Assembly (NCBI GenBank): GCA_910587045.1
Contig: CAJULG010000001.1
Location: 188,116 to 252,115 of the forward strand
Reading direction: 5' to 3'
DNA length: 64,000 nucleotides
Source: an uncultured Lachnospiraceae bacterium
GTDB taxonomy: Bacteria; Bacillota; Clostridia; Lachnospirales; Lachnospiraceae
The notes under the pieces were generated by a model. The model was given only the letters and a program-made list of their open reading frames with translations, was not told the origin of the DNA and did not search any database. Each line of letters starts with the position of its first letter. The stretch's first letter is position 1. Made by a program: the position numbers and the translations under genes. Of the stretch, positions 1 through 7,219 are shown in pieces.

Positions 1-25
1 CTTACCAGGGGTATGTGATAAGGCA

Positions 26-50
26 TCCTCCCACTGCGTGGGTCCCTCCT
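26..50. repeat. Hairpin repeat, copy next to ssrA
   Basis: This is a 25-base element whose core CCCAC-TGC-GTGGG forms a 5-bp stem. It differs at only three positions from the two copies at 32973-32997 and 33048-33072. Two of the differences are compensatory (A-T here, G-C there), so the stem is kept. On the minus strand it lies just past the 3' end of the tmRNA gene. There GGTAAGG (complement of about 48-54) can pair with CCTTATC (complement of about 17-23) around it, giving a nested stem-loop that may help end or protect the transcript. Confidence 0.6.
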
Positions 51-62
51 TACCACAAGAAA

Positions 63-407
63 TGGAGCTGGCGGGAATCGAACCCGCGTCCGAAGGCCCT
101 TCCATTACAGTTTCTTCCATCACAGTCCGCATATATTCTTTCCCTTAACCGGCCGCCTGCGAACGGGCTGCCAGTCTTGGTAGCTTCATGAGTCTTCGAC
201 TGCTGCAAAGCTTAGGCAGCCGAGTGCCCCGCATGGATGAAGCCGGTGATCTTAAGCTGCGGGAGACCTAAGGCCGACTGCTGCGCTTAGGCAGCTAATG
301 CAAATTTTTCGTCTGCGTTTATATTTAGATTTCTAAGTTTTAACGTGGTCCTAGTCCACGGATGGCTTCCATAATTTCAAAACCCCCGTCGAAACCAGTA
401 CAACCCC
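63..407 (-). ncRNA. ssrA: Transfer-messenger RNA (tmRNA)
   Basis: tmRNA rescues ribosomes stalled on broken mRNAs and tags the unfinished protein for proteolysis, working with SmpB, whose gene lies just upstream. The minus strand shows the conserved 5' part (GGGGUUGUACUGGUUUCGAC). At the 3' end it shows the T-arm GGGTTCGATTCCC followed by CAGCTCC. GGGGUUG pairs with CAGCUCC as the acceptor stem, and this fixes both ends. The resume codon GCA is at 316-314 and the tag frame reads ADEKFALAA, stopping with TAA at 289-287. CCA is not encoded after the discriminator A, so it must be added by nucleotidyltransferase. The identity is firm. The exact ends are inferred from the acceptor pairing. Confidence 0.95.
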
Positions 408-451
408 CTGCTTATGCTGATTGCATGGTATTCAGACGAACTTCTGATATT

Positions 452-480
452 AGAGTATCCATTTCTCCGGAAAATGTCAA
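452..480 (-). promoter_or_regulatory. Possible sigma-A promoter of ssrA
   Basis: On the minus strand TTGACA (480-475) is followed after 17 bases by TACTCT (457-452), a perfect -35 with a weak -10. Transcription would start about 40 bases before the mature 5' end at 407, leaving a leader for RNase P to remove. Read-through from the gene ending at 518 is an alternative. Confidence 0.4.
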
Positions 481-517
481 CCCCGAACTATCATTCTTTT
501 CAAACATACGATCGGTA

Positions 518-802
518 CTATTGTTCTGTTTCCGGTTCCTCGTCAAGCTGCCGGTTTATTTCCTGCAGATCCTGATTATCCAGGCCGGAGGAATTCTGCG
601 TTCCCTGACTGTATCCGGATTCCTCTTTCTGATTCCGATAGCTTGGATAAAGCCAGAATTTCCCCAGCAGGAAACCGGCACTGATTCCGATGATCATACA
701 GCCGGCACAGATCCAGAGCATTTTGCGAAAGTTCTTCCGCTTCTGGATTTCTTTTTTGTTTGTTCTCGCATGGTTCCGCTGTTTTCCCTTTTCCTGACTC
801 AT
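518..802 (-). CDS. Small single-pass membrane protein, unknown function
   Basis: This 94-residue protein has no recognised family. It starts with a basic, hydrophilic stretch of about 27 residues rich in Lys and Arg. One hydrophobic segment follows (about residues 28-51, MLWICAGCMIIGISAGFLLG), then a polar, acidic tail rich in Glu and Gln. This suggests a type II or N-in anchor with an outside tail. The ATG at 802 is chosen because GGAGGAAGCGAT precedes it. A longer frame would run into smpB. It lies 28 bases downstream of smpB on the same strand, so it is probably cotranscribed, but nothing in the sequence links it to trans-translation. Confidence 0.7.
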   Translation of the reverse strand: MSQEKGKQRNHARTNKKEIQKRKNFRKMLWICAGCMIIGISAGFLLGKFWLYPSYRNQKEESGYSQGTQNSSGLDNQDLQEINRQLDEEPETEQ

Positions 803-830
803 ATCGCTTCCTCCTGATCCTGTCTGTAAT

Positions 831-1301
831 TTACTGTAGATTCCGGATTTTGAATTCCTTTTCCGCTTCCCGTTTCTGATCCTTTTTGGCAATGTCCTGC
901 CGCTTGTCATACAGCTTCTTTCCTCTTGCCAGTCCAATTTCCACCTTGACCAGACTATCCTTAAAATACACCTTTAACGGAACAATGGTATATCCTTTTT
1001 CTTTGGACTGTCCCATCAGCTTATGAATCTCTGCCTTGTGCAGCAGCAGCTTCCGGGTCCGTAACGGATCTTTATTAAAGATGTTCCCCTTTTCATAAGG
1101 ACTGATATGCATATGATATATGTATATCTCCTCATTCTCCACACCGATAAAGGCTTCCTTGATACTACAATGTCCCAGCCGGAGGGACTTCACCTCCGTT
1201 CCTGCCAGGGCGATCCCTGCTTCATAGGTGTCCTCTATAAAATAGTCATAGTATGCCTTTTTATTATTTGCGATCAAACGGCTTCCCTTTTCCTTCGCCA
1301 T
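831..1301 (-). CDS. smpB: SsrA-binding protein SmpB
   Basis: SmpB binds the tRNA-like domain of tmRNA and delivers it to stalled ribosomes. The 156-residue length is normal for the family. Typical blocks are visible: NKKAYYDYFIEDTYEAGI, then GTEVKSLR near residue 35, HISPYEKGN, and the basic C-terminal tail LARGKKLYDKRQDIAKKD that enters the mRNA channel. It sits between rnr and the tmRNA gene, and RNase R is known to degrade mRNAs released by tmRNA-SmpB, so the three form a functional unit. The start at 1301 has GAGAGG just upstream. The gap to rnr is 18 bases, which fits one operon. Confidence 0.97.
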   Translation of the reverse strand: MAKEKGSRLIANNKKAYYDYFIEDTYEAGIALAGTEVKSLRLGHCSIKEAFIGVENEEIYIYHMHISPYEKGNIFNKDPLRTRKLLLHKAEIHKLMGQSKEKGYTIVPLKVYFKDSLVKVEIGLARGKKLYDKRQDIAKKDQKREAEKEFKIRNLQ

Positions 1302-1319
1302 ACCATTCCTCTCCTTATG

Positions 1320-3473
1320 TTAACGTTCTGTTTCCTCAGACAAAGGCACCGGCAGAAAATCAATCGTCTTCATAATACGATCCGTATCCTTTACCATGAT
1401 CCTCACCTTTTGTCCCAGGGTATAACTTCTTCCGGATTCTTTTCCTATCATAGCATACTTTTCTTCATCGTAATAGTAATAATCATCCGTCAGATTCGAC
1501 ACATGGATCAATCCCTCTACCGTATTCGGCAGCTCCACATACATTCCCCATGTCTGAATACCGGAAACAATACCTTCGTAGCATTCTCCGATCCGCTTTG
1601 ACATATACTGTACCTTTTTCAGCTTTTCCACTTCCCGTTCCGCCTCATCCGCCCGGCGTTCCAGCTTCGAGCATTCCTCACTGACCTGAGGCAGTATGCG
1701 CTCATAATGAGCAGAGCGCTTTTCATTCAAGCCTCCGTGCAGATGCTCCTTAATGATCCGATGGATCTGCAAGTCCGGATAACGCCGGATCGGAGATGTA
1801 AAATGGCAGTAATACTGCGTGGAAAGGCCAAAATGTCCCGAACAGACTGTGGTATACCTTGCCTGCTTCATGGAGCGCAATGTCAACCGGCTGATCATTG
1901 CTTCCTCCGGAGAGCCTGCGATCTTCGCCAAAAGCTTCTGGAATTCTTTGGGATGCAGATTCTCTGATGCCGCCTTAAAATAATAACCGAAATTTGAGAT
2001 CAGTATGCTGAGCTTATTGATCTTTTCCGGATCCGGCGCTTCATGCGTCCGGTATACAAAAGGTATTTCCTGCCAGAAAAAGGTTTCTGCAACCGTTTCG
2101 TTTGCTATCAGCATAAAATCCTCGATCAGCTTATTTGCAGACAAGCGTTCATAAGGCTTTATTTCTACCGGAAATCCCTTTTCATCCAGAATGATCTTTG
2201 ATTCCGGAAAATCAAAGTCCACAGATCCCCGCTTGTCCCTCCGGCTCCGCAGAATATCTGCCAGTTCCTTCATGGCATAGAACATGGGAAGGAATTCCTC
2301 ATACTCCTGCATCAGTTCCGGATCTCCGTCCTCCAGGATCCGGTTCACACTGGTATAGGACATCCTCCGATCTACCCGGATAACGGTTTCCGCAATTTCA
2401 TGACTGGTGACCCTTCCTTTCTCATCAATCTGCATGATACAGCTTAATGCCAGACGGTCTGCTCCCTGATTCAAGGAACAGATTCCATTGGACAGTTTAT
2501 GCGGAAGCATAGGGATCACCCGGTCTACCAGATATACACTTGTCCCGCGCTTCCGTGCCTCCTCGTCAAGTGGCGAATGCTCCTCCACATAATGGGATAC
2601 ATCCGCAATGTGTACCCCCAGTTCATATCCGCTTTCACTTTTCCGCAGAGTGATCGCATCATCCAGGTCCTTGGCATCTTCTCCATCAATGGTAACCGTC
2701 TGCCAGTCACGCAGATCCTTCCTGCCGGCCAGTTCCCGGGAATCCACTATATCCGGTGTCCGCTGAGCCTGCCGAAGCTCCATGTCACTGAATTCTACCG
2801 GCAGCTCATAGGCTCTTACAATGGACAGAACATCGGTTGCCGGATCATTTACATGTCCCAGTATTTCCGTGATCCGTCCCTCCGGCTTCTTATTCTTTCC
2901 TCCAAAATCTGTGATCCGCACCACAACCTTATGGCCCCGGACCGCCCCCTTATTCCATGCCTTGGGAATAAAAATATCCTGGTTTACCTTATTGTTGTCC
3001 GGCACGACAAAGCCAAAGCCTTTTCCCGGATCATAGGTTCCTACCAATTCCTGTATTCCATGCGAAAGGATCCGGATGATCTCTCCCTCCTTCCTTCTGC
3101 CCTGTTCCGCTTTTGCATTTGTGACCCGCATCTGAACCGTATCCAGATGAAAGGCACCATTGCATTGATTGCCCGGAATAAAGTAATCCTCTTCCTCTCC
3201 TTCTACTGTTACAAAACCGAACCCCCGGCTGTTTCCGGTAAATACACCGCATACGGTATACTCCTCCGGCTTCTGGAACTTGCCTTTCGGTGTCTTCATA
3301 ACCAGGCCTTCTCTTATCAGCTCGTCCAGAATCCGGGATAATACCGGTTTATCCTCCTCTGCCACCTGGAATAGATATGCCAGTTCCTTATATTTCATCG
3401 GCTTATATTCCGGACTGTATATGACATCCTTGATCTTCCTTTTCCGTTCCTGATACTGTTCTTGTTCTTCCAT
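1320..3473 (-). CDS. rnr: Ribonuclease R
   Basis: RNase R is a 3'-5' exoribonuclease that digests structured RNA to nucleoside monophosphates. The 717-residue protein has an N-terminal winged-helix region and two cold-shock OB domains (GVFTGNSRGFGFV and GTYDPGKGFGFV). The RNB catalytic domain follows, with the Asp-rich metal site TIDGEDAKDLDDA. A C-terminal S1 domain starts at GECYEGIVSGIQTWGMYVEL. I chose the ATG at 3473 because GGGAGGAAGTT precedes it; the frame is open 20 codons further upstream without a good SD. The upstream gene secG ends in a terminator-like hairpin, so rnr may depend on partial read-through. Confidence 0.96.
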   Translation of the reverse strand: MEEQEQYQERKRKIKDVIYSPEYKPMKYKELAYLFQVAEEDKPVLSRILDELIREGLVMKTPKGKFQKPEEYTVCGVFTGNSRGFGFVTVEGEEEDYFIPGNQCNGAFHLDTVQMRVTNAKAEQGRRKEGEIIRILSHGIQELVGTYDPGKGFGFVVPDNNKVNQDIFIPKAWNKGAVRGHKVVVRITDFGGKNKKPEGRITEILGHVNDPATDVLSIVRAYELPVEFSDMELRQAQRTPDIVDSRELAGRKDLRDWQTVTIDGEDAKDLDDAITLRKSESGYELGVHIADVSHYVEEHSPLDEEARKRGTSVYLVDRVIPMLPHKLSNGICSLNQGADRLALSCIMQIDEKGRVTSHEIAETVIRVDRRMSYTSVNRILEDGDPELMQEYEEFLPMFYAMKELADILRSRRDKRGSVDFDFPESKIILDEKGFPVEIKPYERLSANKLIEDFMLIANETVAETFFWQEIPFVYRTHEAPDPEKINKLSILISNFGYYFKAASENLHPKEFQKLLAKIAGSPEEAMISRLTLRSMKQARYTTVCSGHFGLSTQYYCHFTSPIRRYPDLQIHRIIKEHLHGGLNEKRSAHYERILPQVSEECSKLERRADEAEREVEKLKKVQYMSKRIGECYEGIVSGIQTWGMYVELPNTVEGLIHVSNLTDDYYYYDEEKYAMIGKESGRSYTLGQKVRIMVKDTDRIMKTIDFLPVPLSEETER

Positions 3474-3522
3474 AACTTCCTCCCTAAAATAAACCGGATC
3501 GCGCCTGACGATATCTTCTGTA

Positions 3523-3559
3523 TAAAAAAGCAAAAGCTGCCGCTTTCACGACAGCTTTT
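3523..3559 (-). terminator. Intrinsic terminator or attenuator between secG and rnr
   Basis: On the minus strand the stem AAAAGCTG / CAGCTTTT (3559-3552 with 3539-3532) encloses a 12-base loop and is followed by GCTTTTTT. It lies 3 bases past the secG stop and about 50 bases before the rnr start. Confidence 0.75.
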
Positions 3560-3561
3560 AT

Positions 3562-3801
3562 CTACTTAAAAATACCCAGACCCAAAACCAAAGCCAGTAC
3601 AAAGAATAAAACCGCTAGTATCGTGGTGATCGTTACCATGCGTGATTCCTTTGACCGCCCTTTATTCTTGCTCCAATAAGTCTCTGTCGAGCCACCGCCG
3701 ATGGAACTGGACAGACCATTGGATTTTCCTTCCTGTGATAAAACTAATACTGCCATAATAACAGATACAAGCAAAAATATAATTGTAAGTGCAAGCTGCA
3801 T
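3562..3801 (-). CDS. secG: Preprotein translocase subunit SecG
   Basis: SecG is the small accessory subunit of the SecYEG protein-export channel in the cytoplasmic membrane. The 79-residue protein has the expected hairpin. The first transmembrane helix covers residues 3-21. A polar loop rich in Gly and Ser follows, with the SecG-like LSQEGKSNGLSSSIGGG, and the second helix is residues 57-77. The length matches the family. The start at 3801 follows GGGAGGTGTCAAT. The arrangement eno-secG-rnr-smpB-ssrA is a known conserved order in Firmicutes and supports the call. Confidence 0.95.
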   Translation of the reverse strand: MQLALTIIFLLVSVIMAVLVLSQEGKSNGLSSSIGGGSTETYWSKNKGRSKESRMVTITTILAVLFFVLALVLGLGIFK

Positions 3802-3899
3802 ATTGACACCTCCCGTTCTGAAAACTCAACTAGAGGCTATTTTAACACAGCACCATGGAAAATACAAGCAATATATGAAAGTTTTGATCATATCTGCTC

Positions 3900-5186
3900 C
3901 TACATCCGGTAAATGGATACTTTGCCAAGCTCTTCCTCAATCCGAAGCAACTGGTTATACTTTGCATTCCGATCGGAACGGCAGGGAGCTCCGGTCTTGA
4001 TCTGACCCGCATTCACCGCTACGGATAAATCAGCAATAAAACTGTCCTCCGTTTCACCGGACCGGTGCGAGATTACTGTACTGTACCCGGCTCTGGATGC
4101 CATATGAATGGCATTTAAAGTCTCTGTCAATGTACCGATCTGATTATATTTGATCAGAATGGAATTGGCGATCTTTGCTTCAATTCCCATCGCCAGACGT
4201 TCCGTATTCGTGACGAACAGGTCATCCCCTACCAGTTGTATCTTCTCTCCCAGACGGTAGGTCAGAAGCTTCCAGCCCCGGACGTCATTCTCATTTAAAC
4301 CATCCTCAATCGAAAAGATCGGATATTTTGCTACCAGTTCTTCATAATACTGAACCATTTCCTCCGCATTGCGGTATACATCCCTGCCGGACATCTTACT
4401 TTCTCCCGGGAAATAATACAGATCCTGCGTATCTACATACAATTCAGAAGCTGCCGCGTCAATCGCAATCTTTACATCCTCACCCGGACGATAGCCTGCC
4501 TGGGTGATCGCCTCCACGATCAGATCCAGCACCGCCTGTGAGCTTGGCAGATCCGGTGCAAAACCACCCTCATCTCCAACCGCAGTGGACAACCCTTTTT
4601 CCTTTAATATTTTTTTCAGGGTATGATAGATCTCACAGGCCATCTGCATGGCATGCTTTACCGAATCCGCTCCTACCGGTGCGATCATAAATTCCTGCAG
4701 ATCAACCGTATTGTCCGCGTGCTTTCCTCCGTTCAGAATGTTCATCATCGGTACAGGCAGAGTCCTGGCATTCACTCCGCCGATATAACGGTACAACGGC
4801 ATCTTCAGGACAGTTGCCGCAGCCTTGGCCACTGCAAGGGAAACACCCAGGATCGCATTGGCTCCATACTTTGATTTATTTTCCGTCCCATCCGCCTCCA
4901 GCATGATCCGGTCAATTTCAGCCTGCTGAAATACATTCTGACCGATAATGCGGTCAGCGATCCGTGTGTTTACATTCGTTACCGCATTCTGAACTCCCTG
5001 CCCCAGATACCGCTTCTCACCATCCCGCAGTTCTAAGGCTTCATGCTCACCGGTAGAAGCACCGGAAGGCACCTGTGCCCGTCCCGTGATTCCTCCATCC
5101 AGCTCTACATCAACCTCTACGGTAGGATTCCCTCTGGAATCCAGGATCTCTCTGGCATGAACATCTACTATTTTAACTTCTCGCAT
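3900..5186 (-). CDS. eno: Enolase (phosphopyruvate hydratase)
   Basis: Enolase converts 2-phosphoglycerate to phosphoenolpyruvate with Mg2+. The 428-residue length is typical. Family signatures are DSRGNPTVEVDV near the N-terminus, the GDEGGFAPDL block, SIEDGL and GDDLFVTN (metal and acid residues), ILIKYNQIGTLTET with the catalytic Lys, and SHRSGETEDSFIADL. In Bacillus, enolase also associates with RNase Y, which is encoded at 30689-32239. The leader contains a long hairpin (5192-5236) that buries the ribosome-binding site AGGAGG. No convincing promoter was recognised directly upstream. Confidence 0.98.
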   Translation of the reverse strand: MREVKIVDVHAREILDSRGNPTVEVDVELDGGITGRAQVPSGASTGEHEALELRDGEKRYLGQGVQNAVTNVNTRIADRIIGQNVFQQAEIDRIMLEADGTENKSKYGANAILGVSLAVAKAAATVLKMPLYRYIGGVNARTLPVPMMNILNGGKHADNTVDLQEFMIAPVGADSVKHAMQMACEIYHTLKKILKEKGLSTAVGDEGGFAPDLPSSQAVLDLIVEAITQAGYRPGEDVKIAIDAAASELYVDTQDLYYFPGESKMSGRDVYRNAEEMVQYYEELVAKYPIFSIEDGLNENDVRGWKLLTYRLGEKIQLVGDDLFVTNTERLAMGIEAKIANSILIKYNQIGTLTETLNAIHMASRAGYSTVISHRSGETEDSFIADLSVAVNAGQIKTGAPCRSDRNAKYNQLLRIEEELGKVSIYRM

Positions 5187-5191
5187 AACAA

Positions 5192-5236
5192 CGCCTCCTG
5201 CACAAAAACTTTATTGATAAGTATGTGCAGAAGGCG
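5192..5236 (-). promoter_or_regulatory. Leader hairpin hiding the eno ribosome-binding site
   Basis: On the minus strand CGCCTTCTGCACA (5236-5224) pairs with TGTGCAGGAGGCG (5204-5192). That is 13 bp with a single G-U, and the loop has 19 bases. The 3' arm contains the AGGAGG that serves the eno ATG at 5186. As drawn, the fold would block initiation, which suggests translational control. The regulator, if any, is unknown. Confidence 0.6.
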
Positions 5237-5257
5237 GTGCATTCATACATCCAAACG

Positions 5258-5296
5258 AAAAAAACCTTCCTTGTACTTTGCCGGTGCAGGAAGGCC
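5258..5296 (-). terminator. Intrinsic terminator after the K+ channel gene
   Basis: GGCCTTCC and GGAAGG arms (5296-5289 and 5270-5265) close an 18-base loop and are followed on the minus strand by TTTTTTT (5264-5258). It separates the gpmI-lipoprotein-channel unit from eno. Confidence 0.75.
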
Positions 5297-5324
5297 TTTT
5301 TCAACAGATTATATATTAAAATCT

Positions 5325-6284
5325 TCACACGGACGACAGTCTCTGTTCTACCTGGTGGATGAAAACATCTCCGGCTTTCAATTTCGTATCCTTCACAGGA
5401 AGGATTACTTCTCCATTGCGGATCAGAACCACAATATCTATATGATACTGTCGTTCAATATCCTTTACCCTCATTTTATAATAAGGACAGGTAGCATCCA
5501 CTTCAACCTTTACCGTTGCCTTCACCATTCCGCTCCCGTCCGGCTTCTGCAGCTTTGTATACTGTTCCACGAATCCCGCAGAGATGATACCGGTTGGAAT
5601 GGCAACCACTCCAACACCCAGGAAGGAAATAATGATGGCCATCAGCCGCCCCAGTATGGTCACCGGATATACATCCCCGTATCCCACGGTCAGGATCGTG
5701 GATATACTCCACCAGATTCCGGAAAAGGCATTATTAAATACCTCTGGCTGAGCCTCATGCTCTGCACTGTACATCCCGAGGGAAGAAAAGAGCATCAGAA
5801 CCAGAATGATGAATACGGATGATATGATCTGATTTTTCTTTTCCCGCAGAACGGAGGTGATGACATGGAAGGAATCATAATAGGCATTGATCCGGAACAG
5901 ATGCAGGATCCGTACGACCCGCAGCATCCGCAGGGCAACGAACCCCGACAGGAAGAAAAAGGGCAGGATCGTACACAGATCTACGATTCCGTCAAAGGAG
6001 ATCAGAAACCTTAACACTGCCTGTATCCGGCTGCGATCTGGATACAGGTATTCCGCCGTCCAGATCCGCAGGGCATACTCGATCGCGAATATAATAACCG
6101 TAACCGTTTCCACGGTTTTGAATACAGGGGTATAGGGACGCAGGGCATCAAAGGTCTCCAGAAACAGAACTGCAATATTCAGCAGGATCACGATCACAAT
6201 GAAGATATCAAATGCTCTGCTTATGAAATCCTCCCGTTTTCCGATCTGAATGATATCAAAAATGCGTTTTTTCTTCCCCTTCAT
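5325..6284 (-). CDS. Six-helix voltage-gated-type K+ channel with C-terminal RCK_C-like domain
   Basis: This is a predicted potassium channel of the cytoplasmic membrane, 319 residues. Helices S1-S3 lie in about residues 22-125. S4 carries regularly spaced arginines (ALRMLRVVRILHLFR), the mark of a voltage sensor. The pore loop has the canonical filter TVGYGD. After S6 (about residues 215-240) the cytosolic tail VKATVKVEVDATC...VKAGDVF-like resembles an RCK_C/TrkA_C domain (note IRNGEVILPVKDTKLKAGD), without a preceding RCK_N Rossmann domain. In Firmicutes some RCK_C domains bind cyclic di-AMP; whether this one does is unknown. Its start overlaps the lipoprotein stop by 4 bases (ATGA), so translation is coupled. 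Confidence 0.9.
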   Translation of the reverse strand: MKGKKKRIFDIIQIGKREDFISRAFDIFIVIVILLNIAVLFLETFDALRPYTPVFKTVETVTVIIFAIEYALRIWTAEYLYPDRSRIQAVLRFLISFDGIVDLCTILPFFFLSGFVALRMLRVVRILHLFRINAYYDSFHVITSVLREKKNQIISSVFIILVLMLFSSLGMYSAEHEAQPEVFNNAFSGIWWSISTILTVGYGDVYPVTILGRLMAIIISFLGVGVVAIPTGIISAGFVEQYTKLQKPDGSGMVKATVKVEVDATCPYYKMRVKDIERQYHIDIVVLIRNGEVILPVKDTKLKAGDVFIHQVEQRLSSV

Positions 6285-7201
6285 CCAACTGATTCCCCAA
6301 TCGAATCACAACAGGCAAGATAATACTGATACAGCTCTTCCATCATCTCCAGCCCGCTCTTTGTTCCGTGCAACGGTTCATAATCGCCTTTGATCTGATA
6401 GGAGCTGTATTCCTCCCCGGATATCTCCCGTTCCACATCCTCGCAATAATAGTAATAATGCTCCTGCGGTTTATGCTCATCACTTGTTTCCCCCATAAAC
6501 ACCTTTCCGTCTTCATCCAGATAAGCAAGTTTTGTCATATAATAATCCAGCCCGTATTCCTCATTCATGTTCAAATAGGACGTTTTCAGAACACTGCCCG
6601 CATAATCTGAATTATAATTCCGGATTATATTTTCCTCTGGCAGATATTCATATCCATGATTGCCAAATGCACCATATCCCCATTGATCCATCAGGGTATG
6701 CAGTGTCCCGGAGCCTGATGCTGTCCCATCACCAGGCTCATAAGTATACAGACTGACATAAAAGCCGCTTGGCCCGGCCGCCAGCTCCGGTATGGCATCT
6801 TCATCCAGATATACCAGATCAAATTCAAAATCCGCAAAATAATCTGCAAAATCATTGCCATTCTCATTGCATACTGCTTTACAGTCTTCCACAAAGCTCC
6901 GCACCTGCTGTGCATAAGCCGAAATCCATCGCTTCTCCTCCGGAAGCTGTTCTGCGTCAATCCGTTCAAAATAGGAATCCAGCTCCTGTAACAATTCCTC
7001 TGATGATAGCTCTGTTGTCTCTGTCGTCGTATCTTCCGTCCTCTCATCCGGCCCGGTCTGATCGTCCGTCGCGGTCGTTTCTAACTCCTGCTCTGTCCCT
7101 GTATCCGGGGCATTTTCTCCAGCCAAAATCGTAGAGCCGCACCCGGACAGACTAAAGATTAACATTACCAGAAGAATCCGGATTCCTTTTCTCATTTGCA
7201 T
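6281..7201 (-). CDS. Putative lipoprotein, unknown function
   Basis: The N-terminus MRKGIRILLVMLIFSLSGC is a lipoprotein signal peptide with lipobox LSGC, so the mature protein should be anchored to the outer face of the membrane. A Thr/Glu/Asp-rich linker follows (about residues 30-70). The remaining region is acidic and Tyr-rich (YEYLPEEN, HYYYYCED) with no family I recognise. The start at 7201 follows AAGGAGGG. It lies 18 bases after gpmI and overlaps the K+ channel gene by ATGA, so it is probably cotranscribed and translated with the channel. A role connected to the channel is only inferred from that coupling. Confidence 0.75.
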   Translation of the reverse strand: MQMRKGIRILLVMLIFSLSGCGSTILAGENAPDTGTEQELETTATDDQTGPDERTEDTTTETTELSSEELLQELDSYFERIDAEQLPEEKRWISAYAQQVRSFVEDCKAVCNENGNDFADYFADFEFDLVYLDEDAIPELAAGPSGFYVSLYTYEPGDGTASGSGTLHTLMDQWGYGAFGNHGYEYLPEENIIRNYNSDYAGSVLKTSYLNMNEEYGLDYYMTKLAYLDEDGKVFMGETSDEHKPQEHYYYYCEDVEREISGEEYSSYQIKGDYEPLHGTKSGLEMMEELYQYYLACCDSIGESVG

Positions 7202-7219
7202 ACCAATACCCTCCTTCTG

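Noticed and set aside
2499..3341. A 280-codon open frame on the plus strand across rnr
   Set aside because: It is antisense to highly conserved RNase R codons, has no ribosome-binding site and its translation has no protein-like pattern.
5043..5822. A 259-codon plus-strand frame spanning the eno start and the K+ channel gene
   Set aside because: It crosses the eno leader hairpin and a terminator and runs opposite to two well-supported genes.
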